From: Chlamydoabsidia padenii
Lineage: Eukaryota > Mucoromycota > Mucoromycetes > Mucorales > Cunninghamellaceae
Direction of reading: 5' to 3'
DNA: 64,000 nucleotides
Assembly (NCBI GenBank): GCA_025330725.1
Contig: JAIWND010000004.1
Location: 1,054,001 to 1,118,000 of the forward strand
Part shown: piece by piece, positions 45,001-56,723 of the stretch
How the letters are laid out: every line of letters begins with the position of its first letter
Position numbering within the stretch: the first letter of the stretch is position 1
Program-made: the position numbers and the translations under genes
The notes under the pieces: generated by a model
Seen by the model: the letters and a program-made list of their open reading frames with translations, nothing else
Databases searched by the model: none
What the model was told of the DNA's origin: nothing

Positions 45001-46927
45001 ATCGTCTCTCCGATCACCTACCATTCTTCTAGGCGGCACTGGTATCCATATCAAATCTTCCACTGCTGACCCTGTTGAAATGGCGAATCCTGTACCATCT
45101 TGGACATCAGCAACTAGCGACAATCAGGTCAGGCATGATGAATTAGAACCAACACCACATCGTCCCAAAGGTAAAGGTGTCGAAACGGAATCAACCATGG
45201 ACAGTGAAACCGACAATATCAAGAATGTCCATTTAGCCCCTCCTGGCGATCTCATGTTATCTGATAAGGTGGAAAAACTCTCTGAAGAAATGGAAAAACT
45301 GACACAACAAGAATCAATCGTGGATGCTCTGATCAAGAAGGCCGAATTGAAGGATAAGGTGGAAGAACTACGGATTCTCATGAAAGGCAAGATTATGCTC
45401 AGGCGGGATCTGGAACAAATGCAATACCAAAAAAGCCAATATGAATTACAAGAATCTGAAAATGTATTAACTCCGGTAAGATAAAGAAGAAGAAGAAGAC
45501 GAAGAAAAAGAAAAAGAAAACTGTTGATTAACTTCTTTGATTTACAGGAACGAACCAAGGTTAGTATAACCAGCTCTACTATTGGATCGGATCAACACAG
45601 TGATTTTGCTCTTTATGTGATCGAAATACAACAAGTCGGATTTGATGGGAACTATGCTTCTGGTTGGATTGTGGCCAGGCGATACAGCGAATTTTTTGGT
45701 CTTCATCAAAAACTCAAATCAGCCTATCCCAGTGTCAAGTTGATTGATTTCCCCGCAAAATGGCCACTGCTGAAACTCCAGAAATCATTTGTGGAAGCTC
45801 GGCGGATCAATTTGGAACGCTACTTGAAACGACTTTTGAAACACCCGGATATCTGTCAAAGCGAAGCCCTTCGGATCTTTTTATCACAACAAAACATTTT
45901 TGTGCCTGGTCCATCTCATCCTGTTGAAAACGGCGATGGGTCCTCTTTTGGCTATTTACCATTCATGCCTGCTCCCACATCTTCCTCCAGCACGTCATCT
46001 ATTGTATCTTCATCATCACCGTCGGCTCGTCACTATCTCCATCGCTCTTTGGAAGATACGGACAAGAAGAAAGGATTTATGCGACATATCTACAATACGG
46101 TGGCGGCTGGAATAGATGATATGTTTGTGACACCATCCATGCTCGATCTCATCACACAACGATTAGGGGAACAAGTCATAGGATTCTCTAATGACGACGA
46201 CACTGAATTCACACCACAACGTACACCACCTAATTCAGCAAAATATGATCGAAAACAGCCCCCTATCGATGACTATTTGTCTTCGAGCGACCTTGGCGAG
46301 TCTGATCTTAAAAACGTGGATGTCGAAGTGATGACTCGATTCACTGAACCTTTATGTGATCTGTTTATTGAAATGTTTGAACTCAAGGAAAAGAATAATT
46401 GGTTACGACGACAGGCTGTGATGATCATCTTACAACAGATCCTTGGTGGTGCTATAGAAAGGTACATAAAACAAGGAATGATTCATGCATGCATACTAAA
46501 CTTTATTTGATGGATTAGGAAATTGCGGGAAACTGTCAATTACTTGTCTAATGAATCCATGGTGGTGTATTACTTCCGCAAGATCATGGATAGTCTATGG
46601 CCCGGTGGTGCGACATTGACATTCAAACCAGCAAGAAAACAAGATGAAAAACTACACACAAAAGAAGAAGCCAATCGAAAACTCTCTACATGGTTACCAG
46701 GTAATAGGGTATTATTAAAAAAAAAAAGTCGGGGGTACATGTTTTACTAACTTGTTCCGTTAGATCTTCTTGGAAACATGGTCGGACGACAGAATGCTCG
46801 AAAAGGTGCTCGACGGTTATTTAGTGTTTTACAGAACCAACGATTAAATCAGCATTTAGCATATGTGCTTCTTGATGAAATGGTCATGGCTCTATTCCCC
46901 GATTTGGATGATCCCCACAAACTTTAA
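42044..46927 (+). CDS. PXA-RGS-PX-nexin sorting nexin (Mdm1/SNX13-25 type)
   Basis: Membrane-tethering sorting nexin, by homology at ER contact sites with vacuole/endosome. Eight exons: 42044-42925, 43007-43029, 43108-43475, 43551-43684, 43748-45475, 45548-46461, 46519-46700, 46764-46927; 1464 aa. Two N-terminal membrane segments (ILFILFLLYTVT, then FLLVWGLLLLNLLVLFIYV) form a hairpin anchor. A PXA domain follows (AAFDELVSYVIRDFIQSWFT to ALLQPIMNMLADPDFWNQTI). The RGS region starts DILTNTAGLSYFMEFMDRRG. A Ser/Thr-rich linker comes next, then a PX domain with GWIVARRYSEFFGLHQKLKS and FPAKWP, and a nexin C domain (TRFTEPLCDLFIEMFELKEK to DEMVMALFPDLDD). This domain order is diagnostic of the Mdm1/SNX-RGS class. 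Exon 2 has only 23 nt. Confidence 0.92.
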
Positions 46928-47049
46928 TATGTTGTATCAATAAACCCCCTAGTCTTTTGTTTTATACATGTTTATATTTTATTAAAAAAAAAAAAGTGTT
47001 TTGTATTATATAATAAAGGGGGGGGACATATGTACTATACTATGGGAAT

Positions 47050-47640
47050 CTATGGGGACATTTGTAATCGGATATCATTGGCGTGTTGGTGGTAGGTGGG
47101 TGGTGGCGCAGAGAGGTCTTGTGGTTTAAATGGTGGTGGTTCACCTCGTCGAGCCGCTTCTTCTTCTTCTGCCTGTACGGCTGCCAAAACCCAGGTAGGA
47201 TGACGAGCAGTATTTGGATCAGGTATGTAGGCTGGTCTAGGTGATCGGTGATGGTTAGGACGGCGGCTATTAGGGGGATGGCTACTAGGACGATGACTAT
47301 TAGTAGGACGATGACTATTAGGACGTGTCTGTAGAATTTCAGCTTCAGCCGCTGCCCAGGAAGGATGTCGCCGATCACGAAATGCTTCTGTTGATAGAGA
47401 TGGTAATGTGCCTGGTTGTGGTAGTGTAATAGGACCAAGAGGATAGTCAGATGGTTGAGCTACAGATAGGTTATTAGTTATCCCTGATCCCCCACCCCCT
47501 TTTTCTTTCTACTTACCTAATCTGTATTGTGTGTAGTTATTCTTGTCTTTCTTGTCGTTCAGCTTCGACAAATACAAGGCAACTATGAGAATTAAAACAG
47601 CACCAGCAATTATGACGATCAAAACAGGGAATCCAAGCAT
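47050..47640 (-). CDS. Small single-pass membrane protein with PPxY motif
   Basis: Family not recognised. Two exons, 47640-47517 and 47459-47050, give 177 aa. Residues 3-24 (GFPVLIVIIAGAVLILIVAL) are a clear membrane segment right at the N-terminus, followed by a basic stretch (KLNDKKDKNN), so the C-terminal part should face the cytosol. The tail has two related blocks, RHPSWAAAEAEI and RHPTWVLAAVQAEEEEAA. These flank a repeat (NSHRPT, NSHRPS, NSRRPN). Near the C-terminus PPPTYHQ contains PPTY, a PPxY ligand for WW domains such as those of Rsp5/Nedd4 ubiquitin ligases. The layout resembles known Rsp5 adaptors, which is inference. GGCGGGGGTTTAATT, related to the promoter word, lies about 50 bp upstream. 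Confidence 0.8.
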
Positions 47641-47905
47641 GAGGAAGAGAAGAAGAAGAGTGAGAAAAAAAAAGGTTGCTCTTATGGTTTTGGCGGGGGT
47701 TTAATTTGGGCATGATCGGTTACGCATAGATATGCTGAGCCAAGCTAAGGAATCAACGTAAATTGTGCCTGAATTCTATTTGTTTTTTTTGATAAAATGA
47801 TATAAAAACAAGTCTTCTTTATTGATATATATACAACAAATGTCTATATGGTTAGAGGGAGGGTTCGGGGGATGTGTATGTGTATGTGTGTGGTAGAGAG
47901 AGAAT

Positions 47906-48124
47906 CTATAAAGCCGCCAAATCAATCAAGTCAAATCGTCTTGGTTTTGGTTGTCCTTCAGGAATAGGAAGTGTATCTTCACGGCTGTAGACGATTCCAA
48001 CAAAGCGACGTTTTGGTTGAGAAGGATCTTTGTAGAATTGTACATATCCAGGTTCCAGAGCGTATAATGTGTGATCTTTACCCATACCAATCTATCCCCA
48101 ATTAAAAGAAGCAATATTTAGTCG

Positions 48125-48157
<33 letters not shown>

Positions 48158-48526
48158 TACATGGACTGTGTCCTTGGATACTTACATGATCTCCAGGATG
48201 GAATTTGGTGCCCCGTTGACGGACAATGATGTTGCCTGGTACTACTTCTTGACCACCAAACTTTTTGACACCGAGACGTCGACCTGCTGAATCACGGCCG
48301 TTACGTGATGACCCACCAGATTTCTTGGAAGCCCATCTTACTTGGTTCGATACTACATGCAATATAAAGATAAGCGTGTTAGTAATCGTGGGTGTCGGTC
48401 GCATTCGTTCGAGTGTTTCTGATTACACATACCAAGAGTAGGTTGATTGGCGGTCATTGGACGTACGGTGGATGTCCATTGACACATCCTTACAGTGCTG
48501 GTCAAAGAGCGATTCAACAAGGACAT
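47906..48526 (-). CDS. MRPL27: Mitochondrial ribosomal protein bL27m
   Basis: Large-subunit mitochondrial ribosomal protein near the peptidyl transferase centre. Three exons: 48526-48433, 48352-48186, 48091-47906; 148 aa. A presequence ([20 protein letters not shown]) precedes the conserved block [20 protein letters not shown], then [20 protein letters not shown] and [20 protein letters not shown], as in bacterial L27. Intron 2 contains a 31-nt T tract on the coding strand. It is divergent from EBP2 with 277 bp between the ATGs, a pairing of mitochondrial and cytosolic ribosome genes that may share regulation. Confidence 0.94.
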
Positions 48527-48803
48527 TAGGTGAATGGCGGTACTATGAATAAAATAAAAAGGAAGGAAGAAAGAGAGAGAGAAAAAAAAAAAGAACAAGG
48601 GATTGTTTTTCTATTTTTTCCCCTCTCAGTCACAGGGCGGCTGCGATTGAAAATGTTCGATTCATGCTTTTTTTTTTTTTTTTTTTCAAATCCATTTCTT
48701 CCCTCAGGCCAAGTGGCTTTGAATAAAATCGGGCGTTGATGGATAAAATAAAATTCTTTTTTCTTTCCTCTCACCATCTTGATCTCTCTCTCTCTATTAC
48801 ACC

Positions 48804-49927
48804 ATGGTGGCCAACTTGCTCTCTAAAAAGGCGAAACGACTTGCAAAGAAAGCAGCTAAAGAAGAACCAGTAATCGAACCAACTGTTGTTGAACAAGAAG
48901 AACAAATCATCGATCAACAATCATCTAACGAAGACGACGACGAAGCACCCAGTCTTGTAGAAGAAGAATCCGACGCTGCCTCTAGTGATGTTGAAGACGA
49001 ACAAGTTGTCCGAGAGCAACACATTCCCAAAAACGACGAAGTAAGTTAATACGAATTATAATATACGTTTAACTAATGCTTATGTATACACTTTTTATAG
49101 GCTGCTCTTCTACGTCTGACCGAAACATTAAAGTTGAAGAACCTACCATGGATTGAAACGATGGAAGTGACTTCCTCAAAGGCGATTGAAATCAAGGAAG
49201 ACGAACATCAAGATGAAAACATGGTCCGGGAACTCGCCTTTTACCAACAAGCCTTGGAAGCTGCTCGGATCGCTCGTGACAAATTTAAGGAACTGGGTGT
49301 GCCTTTCACTCGTCCCGATGACTACTATGCGGAAATGTTAAAGAGTGATGAACACATGGCCAAGGTAAGTGATGGGATTAAGGGGGGATTAGATGATGAG
49401 ACTAACTTTGGTAAATATAGGTACGACAACGATTACTGGATGAAGCTGCTCGAAACAAGGCATCTGAAGAAGCCAAGCGACAACGAAACCTCAAGAAGTT
49501 TGGTAAAAAAGTGCAAATACAGAAACAATTGGATCGTCAAAAGGAAAAAGCACAAACTTTGGATAAGATCAAACTACTCAAGCGAAGTAAGTCAAAACAA
49601 TCACTAAAAGGGTAATTGATTCCCCCACTAACTGACTCTCTCTCTCTCTCTCTCTCTCCAATAGAGCGCAAGGATGGCAGCAATGAAACTCTTACATTGG
49701 ACAACGACTTTGATGTTGCTTTGGAAGGCGCTGATACAAAACGACCAAAGAAGGATGGCAAGACTGCTGGAAAACCTACCAAACGACAAATCAAGGATAC
49801 CAAGTATGGTTTTGGTGGCAAGCGTGGCAAACATCATAAATCAAATACCGCTGAATCATCTGCTGATGTTGGTGGTTATCGCAAGAAGGGCGGTGCTGGT
49901 GGTGCTAAACGTGGTGGACGAAGATAA
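48804..49927 (+). CDS. EBP2: rRNA-processing protein EBP2
   Basis: Nucleolar protein for 27S pre-rRNA processing and 60S assembly. Four exons: 48804-49040, 49101-49364, 49421-49586, 49665-49927; 309 aa. A Lys-rich start (MVANLLSKKAKRLAKKAAKE) and an acidic region precede the conserved block. That block includes WIETMEVTSSKAIEIKEDEH, DENMVRELAFYQQALEAARI, KELGVPFTRPDDYYAEMLKS and DEHMAKVRQRLLDEAARNKA. The basic C-terminal part has TKRQIKDTKYGFGGKRGKHH and ends in a Gly/Arg tail. Length and order match the EBP2 family. A CT repeat (about 49637-49659) forms the polypyrimidine tract of intron 3. Confidence 0.94.
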
Positions 49928-50187
49928 ATACTTCCCCTTCCCCTCTCCTCCCCTTTTGTTTTTATTCTTACTAGATATCATCATCATGTCTCTCCCCTTC
50001 CTCATACACTCTACATCATTTTTATCTTCTTGTACTCATTCTGTAATAAAAATCATCTGTCAAACTTGAACTTCTCCATTGTCGGAATTTTAAAATACCA
50101 CCAAGCCACTACTACCAGTACCTTTATAAAAATAAATTTGGGGGTCCTCCCATTGTTTTTGTTTTTCTTTACTTCACTTCCTCCACC

Positions 50188-50478
50188 ATGCAACGACGAT
50201 TCTTATCCACCACCACAGCGGCAGCAAACTATTACAAAATCACCCTGAAACGATCTACTATTGGTTTATCAAAAGATTACAAGGCGGCTGCCCACACTTT
50301 AGGTTTATACCGTCTTCACCAAACATCGTATCAACCTGTCAACGCAAGTACGGCCGGTAGTATTTTGAAATTGAAGGAACTCGTCAAAGTCGAAAACGTC
50401 AACAGCATTCCAACCAGACAAGACTTGTTGGCCGCCAAACCTGCTCGTGGATACCAAGTTATTGGAAGCAAGATCTAG
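50188..50478 (+). CDS. MRPL33: Mitochondrial ribosomal protein uL30m
   Basis: Intronless, 96 aa. A presequence (MQRRFLSTTTAAANYY) is followed by the L30 fold: KITLKRSTIGLSKDYKAAAH, TLGLYRLHQTSYQPV, GSILKLKELVKVENV. This matches bacterial-type L30 (Lys-Arg-Ser-xIG, then HxxTLxxLGLxR). The first in-frame ATG is used, in a favourable context (CCACCATG). It lies close behind EBP2 on the same strand, 260 bp after its stop, with its own leader. Confidence 0.92.
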   Translation: MQRRFLSTTTAAANYYKITLKRSTIGLSKDYKAAAHTLGLYRLHQTSYQPVNASTAGSILKLKELVKVENVNSIPTRQDLLAAKPARGYQVIGSKI

Positions 50479-50869
50479 TCATACACTATCACTACACCAT
50501 TCTTTTTTTTTTTTTTTTTTTTTACATGTATATTTACCCCCTCTTCCTTCAATCACTACTTAGATCATCACCTTCCCATATACTTTACTAGTTAGCATGT
50601 ATTTACTTTGACCCCACCCCCACCCCTCCTTTTTTTATATCTATAATCTCAATATTGAATAAAAATAAAGACAATGGAATGATTATCAAATATAGACTGA
50701 CATTTACACAAATGGAGAATGCTCACTCACCGTGAGACTAATTAGATGGTTTCATAACATGGCTTCATCATTGGTGTTCCAACGAAAAGCGATTCGAATA
50801 CTGTTTTTCAAGTAGGGTTGCGCTACAGTGATTGCATGAATTATCTATCTCATGAGGCAACTGCCGAAA

Positions 50870-50880
50870 TTCAAATCCCG
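50870..50880. promoter_or_regulatory. Recurrent promoter word upstream of gamma-tubulin complex gene
   Basis: Exact TTCAAATCCCG ending 74 bp before the ATG at 50954, in the common orientation and followed by a CT-rich leader. Confidence 0.6.
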
Positions 50881-50953
50881 ATATAGGGGCGCGCTTTCAA
50901 GAGCGTCAGTGCCTTTTTTCTTCTTTCCTTCCTTACTTCCCCCTCTTTTTCTC

Positions 50954-53900
50954 ATGACACAATCCGCTGTGGAGCAATTACTTCAGCAGCTTGTACATCA
51001 TGTTACTGGTCTTGAAGTAAACTTGGTAAATTGAAAAGACTTGATTATAACTAACTTTTATTGTTGTTTTGACATAGGAATCTTCCCCAGCTTGGGAGTC
51101 TAAGTGGCAACAGACAACAGCGATACTGAAGAACCATCGATCGTCAAGTACTGAAGAATACCTTGTTGACGAAATTTATACAAAGTAAGATACAACAACA
51201 CTGGTATAATTAGATTTAACACTTTAACATTTTACTTTTTGTATCTAGTCTTGCCAACAAGTTTATGATTAAAGGACACGACGACTTGGCACAAGATCTT
51301 ACCAAGACAAAGGACAAGTACTTGAACAAGTTGCGACATGTCAATCCATCTGTAAGTACGAATAACCATACTTTTATATCTCACCCGCAGTCTTTCTTCT
51401 TTTTTTTTTTTTTTTGTCCTTCTTTTAGCAACGTATCCTTTCTTATGATATGCTGTCTCTTCTTTTGGCGTTATCGGAATCCCCTTTAAAACAGACTTAT
51501 GAACGAAAACAACAAAGGATGGAGGAAGCACTGCACACCATCAAGGACTGGAACGATCTGGTACAAGAAGAACCTCTGGAAGGCTCCCATTGGCAATCCT
51601 GGACTGATATTCCTTCGGAGGACGACGAAGACGACGACGAGTGGGATATTGATATGGACGAATGGTCAGCTCACCAACACCAGGTAAAGATAAAAATAAA
51701 TAAATAAAGTCTTTTCAAAGCCTTTGGATTTACCTTGTATAATTTTTTACTTGAAGAATCAGCCCAAGTCAATATCTGTCCAACGAAACACCAATTATCT
51801 CGAACAACTGACACATGAATTGGTATCACACAGCACAGTTACCGGTCGATTGGATCAATTGAAAACACGACAATATTGGAATAGATCTGTTGCTAGTGAT
51901 ACAGGTAATGGAACAATGGCGACAACGAGGACCGAGGAACCTTCTCACCTTCTTCTCTTTGTAGATTTTAAATTACCTGACTCAATCCTTCACGATCCTA
52001 CCCACCTTAGTAAGTCTTATGAACGAATTAAGCTTACCTATACTAATCTTTTTTTGATCTAGATATTGCACTTCGGAAAGTTCAATTCTGCTCAAACGCT
52101 CCTGGTGAACGTCGATACTTGAAGGAAATAGATGCAATGCGTGAAGTCCTATTCTTGTTGCGTGGGTATGAAACGGTGGTCTTCAAACGTACCAGGAATG
52201 ACAATGGAAGTCTGGCGGATACAATTTTTTACGTAAGTAATATATCAATCGAAATTATCATAAAGGATCTAATAGTTGAATTATCTTACTTGTTTAGTTT
52301 GACTCTACTTATTCGATCAACCATCTCAGCGATCAGACCTTCAAGGGTATCATGGATACGTTTTGTCATCATGCCGCTATCTTGTACAAGTTGAAACGTC
52401 ATACGAAAAGGTAATAATAAAATCAATAAAGAGACAACATACTCACTCTTTTAAAATTTTGTCTTTTATTAGGACAGTGTTTGTACGACGAAATGGACAA
52501 GTTTATCAAGCTTTCGTTGTGGCCATCTCTTCTGCCCTGGATACTTTTGAAGAGTATTTGGCGGAGCTGGAAGCAAAATGCATGGCGAAGTATACACCTG
52601 GTAAGGACATAGACATCACCCATACAACTTTCTAACAGAAACTCTTCTCTATTGATAATAGGTCCTCAGGAAATAGTCTCACTACTTCAATTACAAGAAA
52701 CACTACGACAATCATTATCATCCTTCGCTGCTATATTCGACACACTGAACCACTGCTCGGTATTAGGTAAGGGAACAACAGAGTCTAATGATCAACCAGG
52801 ATACTGACAGGCAATATCATCTCCTTTTTATTTTTAGTTTCCTCTGCATCCTCATCAGTTAATGCGCGATCTGTAGCAACTTATCTTTTGGCCACTTTAT
52901 TCAATTATACAGCAAACGCACAAATGGATGGAAGCGCGCTTAAATACGAAACACTAATATCTGTCTTCAGTCAGACTTTGGTACCCTATAGTCGACTGCT
53001 GGATGACTGGATTTGGAATGGATCACTTTGTGGTGATGTGGCAGGTGAATTCTTTGTAAAAAGGTAAATTATTTGTCTTTGACATTGACTCTTTACTGAT
53101 AATTGTCTTTCTCCCTCTTTCTCTCTTCACAGAAACACAGGTATCGATGGAGTTAGCCCTCTTTACTGGTCAGAAGGATTTTATGTTGATGGTATCGAAG
53201 CAAACACTCCGGATTGCCCGTTATTTACACCTGACTTTACACACCGTATTCTTTTGACTGGAAAAACTGCTGATGTGGTCAATAAAATCAATCCCACAAA
53301 GGTAAGTACTTGGAAAAAGAAGAAGAAGAATCATCTACTAATATGTTAATGCCATAGCACCCTAATAGCACTATGAAACAAGTCTCTTTTGGATCCATCT
53401 TTGGTAACCGGTTCCAATCGAATTCGACAAAGTCTTCTGATGACAATATAGTGGACCGATCGGTGCAACATATCCACAATCATCGCACTGACTCATCAAC
53501 AAACTCAGCAAGACCGTCCAATCCATTTCTCCAATATGGTATCCCTCATCTGGACCAGCAACGAGACATTATGTTTCCAATGAAACCCAGACAGGATGGA
53601 CACCAACTCGACCAACAAGCACTGCTTAAATACGAATTCGAAGATTGTCTGCAGCTTTATATTGACGAACCATACAAAGTGTCAGCAAAGATGCTGTTGG
53701 TCGCTTTGCAACAACATGAATGCATACCGATTCATCTACAAACTTTATCAAACATATATCTTATGCTAGATAATGATTTGATGCACACCTTCTGTGAACG
53801 TGTTTTTATACAGGTAGAAGATGGAAAGGGGAAAGAAAATAGCCACGGATACTAATCAATGTATTTTTATGTTTGAATTGTATTTCATCTAGATGGATAA

Positions 53901-54908
53901 CAAGGAGCGTTGGTACGATCATAGCTTTATCAATCATGCCTTTGCCGAAGCCTGTCAAATCAGCCATTCTCATACAGACTCAACCAAGGTAAAACTCAAG
54001 ATGGAAGTGATCAAGGACGACCCAAACCAAAGCCGGAAAACATCGCTACCATCAAGCTACAAGGCACTGACAATTGCAACCTATCTGAATCATATTAATA
54101 TCGACTATAAGGTAACAAGCCGTAGTTGATTCGATTCGAACCTAATGATCTTTTTTTTTCGCGTCTATATGTAGATCCCATGGCCAATCAATAACTTTAT
54201 TAAACCTGATACTATGAAGTATTACAATCAACTGGTGCATCTGTTAATACGAATTAAAAGGGCGAAATATATCCTGGAAAAGAAAACGTTATTGAACAAG
54301 TGTACGGACATGACACCAGCTATTAATGATATACAAGATTCAGGTGTGGCAAGGTTGTATGCTTTAAGAATGCGCATGGTTTGGTTCGTCAATGCTCTCT
54401 GGAGATATGTTATGACTACGGTAAGTTGAAACAAAAACATAGTAGGGACATACAAGACTAACTCCTTTTTTTTTGGTTTTGTGATGAATACGGCAACCCA
54501 TAGGTCTTACATGCCGACACCAAACTCTTCACTGACCAACTGACCAAGATTAAAGATGCTGACGAAATACCCATCCTTCACGAATGTTATCTCAAGCAAA
54601 TCACAGATAAATGTTTACTTAACGAACAGGTAAATCAGGCAAACTATACAACAAAAGAAGCTGATAACTAACTAGTTTTTTTTGATTAGTCGGTGCCGAT
54701 TAAAAAAGCGATCATTCACATTATGGATATGGTAGAACAGCTTGCTGATATGTTCAATGAATCCGGAATGGATATCTCTGCCTCATTGGATACACTAGAA
54801 TTGGATTATACTCGAACAAGTGACTTTATTGCAACGAGTCTATCCATCCTGGGTAGAAAAGGTAGTTTAGAATGGTTTGATGTCCTCTCCACAGCCCTAT
54901 CAGTATAG
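50954..54908 (+). CDS. Gamma-tubulin complex component, GCP5-like
   Basis: Spc97/Spc98-family protein of the gamma-tubulin ring complex, which nucleates microtubules at the spindle pole body. Sixteen exons: 50954-51025, 51078-51184, 51249-51351, 51429-51683, 51757-52009, 52063-52232, 52298-52410, 52473-52600, 52662-52766, 52838-53063, 53133-53301, 53358-53813, 53893-54111, 54175-54420, 54504-54629, 54690-54908; 988 aa. Grip1 features: EIDAMREVLFLLRGYETVVF, TFEEYLAELEAKC, SRLLDDWIWNGSLCGDVAGE with FFVKRN, SEGFYVDGIE, FLLT-like RILLTGKTADVVN. Grip2 features: ALLKYEFEDCLQLYIDEPYK, IPWPINNFIKPDTMKYYNQL, HLLIRIKRAKYILEK. Assignment to GCP5 rather than GCP4 or GCP6 rests on length and overall look and is less sure than the family. 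Confidence 0.87.
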
Positions 54909-55521
54909 TTAAAAAATGCTATCAACTACATGTGTATATATACTTTATACCTTTTTATCATCTAGTATTATAAATAAACAATTTAAATAAAACTTGATTT
55001 TCCATAGTATGTATGATGTTGATGTTAATGTAACTTTATGGTTTTTGTGAACTAGTATTTAGTTCGGGACTTGAATATCCACAATCTTTTAACCCCATCG
55101 CTAATTGGTGTGTGTAATATGGGATCAAGGCCACACATCATACTATTAGACACTATAAAGAACCATGGATTTTCCCTTTTCAGATCAACATTCATGCAAT
55201 TTAAACCCCGCGAAAGGCATTTTTGGCCAAGATGTAATCTACTGAAGTATGACAAGTATTGTTGTTATTGGTTTTTTACAAATGATGATTTATTTTATTG
55301 AAGAATTGAAGGGGAATAACATATAAAGAAGTGAGAATGGATACACAGGGGCAATGTTGATGATGATAATGATGATAATAATGCTACAAGATCGAAGAGG
55401 AGATAGTATCTATACCTAGCTGCTACGGGGTGGATGTATGTGGATCAAATTGAAGACCAAATGATGATGATGATGATGATGATGAGATATTGCTGCGTAC
55501 CAAGGAAGTGTATGAGATGGT
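54909..55521. other. Convergent spacer
   Basis: About 600 bp between two 3' ends. It holds TTTAAACCCCG at 55200-55210 (a promoter-word variant) and a GAT/ATG repeat around 55358-55490. No gene is seen. Confidence 0.5.
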
Positions 55522-56063
55522 CTATTCGGATTTAGTTTTCTTTTGGAAGGGTTTGGTCTTCTTGTCCTTTGCTGATTGTAATAGTCGTGCTGCTCGTTGT
55601 TTCTTCTTTTCTTCTTCCAACTAATATATAAAGATCATTAGTATAAATACCATCTTCTTTTTCATTTCCCCCCTCCCTCTAATCACTTACATCCTGCTTG
55701 TGTCGTTCGACTTCGTTCAGTAATTCTTCCTTGAAGGGCCAACTGTTAGGAATTCCAGGATCCTTGGGTTTTCCTATAGAGAGTGATGGTTAGTTACTTC
55801 TTCCCGAGATCCACGCCCCTACACAATACCCCCCCTTTTTTCCCCTACAATTACTTACTTCTAAGGTGAGGGTTCTTCTTTTGTTCCTTTCGCAAGTTAC
55901 GATGATGTTCCCGGACACGTTTTTCAATCTTGTACTTTTCTCTAGCAGTACCTCGTTTGCTTTTGTATTCTATGTGGAGCAAAAAGAAAGGAAGAAGGGA
56001 TTAGTACATGACAAGGTGGATAAGTCTTACTATTGAGCTTGGTAACTTACTTTTGGCAACCAT
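55522..56063 (-). CDS. Grn1-domain-only small nucleolar-type protein
   Basis: Four exons, 56063-56051, 55969-55859, 55773-55691 and 55620-55522, give only 101 aa. The sequence [60 protein letters not shown], and [20 protein letters not shown] matches the N-terminal Grn1 (GNL3/nucleostemin-type) domain. There the basic KxKSKR...REHHRK...DPGIPN block precedes a circularly permuted GTPase. Here the frame stops after KKTKSE and no GTPase domain follows, so this is a stand-alone Grn1 protein. A role in 60S ribosome biogenesis is inferred from the family. An exact promoter word lies about 93 bp upstream of the ATG. Confidence 0.85.
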
Positions 56064-56723
56064 AATGTGATTAGTATAAATAAATAAAAAAAAAGGAAAG
56101 AGGAGAGAGGGAAAAGTTTTGTCTTTATTCAAATGTCTCTATAAAAAAAGCCACATCGGGATTTGAAATAGTTGCATCAATCCACGTATCGTCTCGCTCA
56201 CTTTGAGCCGTTGGTCTATGAAAAAAAAAAAAAAGGCATTGAGTGCGTAGAAACTGATAACAAGTAACAAACTTGGCAGCTTTTACTTGGAATCATCGAT
56301 GGAATGGGTATGATTTGCCCTGATAATAAAAAGTCATGCCGTTGGTGTACGAAAGGGTAATAACGTCAGCAAAATGCTTTCCACTCAAAGTCGGAATTTG
56401 AATTCCAAAGTATGCTGGTCTGTTGTTTTCCCACTCTCCTTTTTCTTTCTTCCTTTTTTTTTTTACGTTTTAAATATTACTCAATTCGACCCAACTCTTT
56501 ATCATCCCCTTTTTCTCTCTCTTTTTATCATCATTCTTATAAATTCATATATACATAACACAACTATTCATCCTTTTACTCATATCATCCAGTTAACTGG
56601 CTTTATCTGATTAGAACTCTTCTTCCCCTTCCTTTTTTTTTTAAAAAAAAAATTTATATTACTACTTTACACCTATCCCTTTACACTTTATTGAAACATT
56701 CATATTTTGGACACACAAACAAA
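56064..56723. other. Divergent promoter region
   Basis: 660 bp between the Grn1 gene (-) and DHH1 (+). It contains the exact promoter word at 56157-56167, CGGAATTTGAA near 56386, and a long CT-rich leader before DHH1. Confidence 0.55.
56157..56167. promoter_or_regulatory. Recurrent promoter word upstream of Grn1-domain gene
   Basis: Exact CGGGATTTGAA on the + strand, which reads TTCAAATCCCG on the coding strand, about 93 bp upstream of the ATG. Confidence 0.55.

Noticed and set aside
50865..50885. The recurrent word as the B-box of tRNA genes
   Set aside because: TTCAAATCCCG resembles a T-loop, but the GG before it is missing in most copies, and no A-box, acceptor stem or anticodon arm can be folded around any copy. 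An extra-TFIIIC site is not fully excluded.
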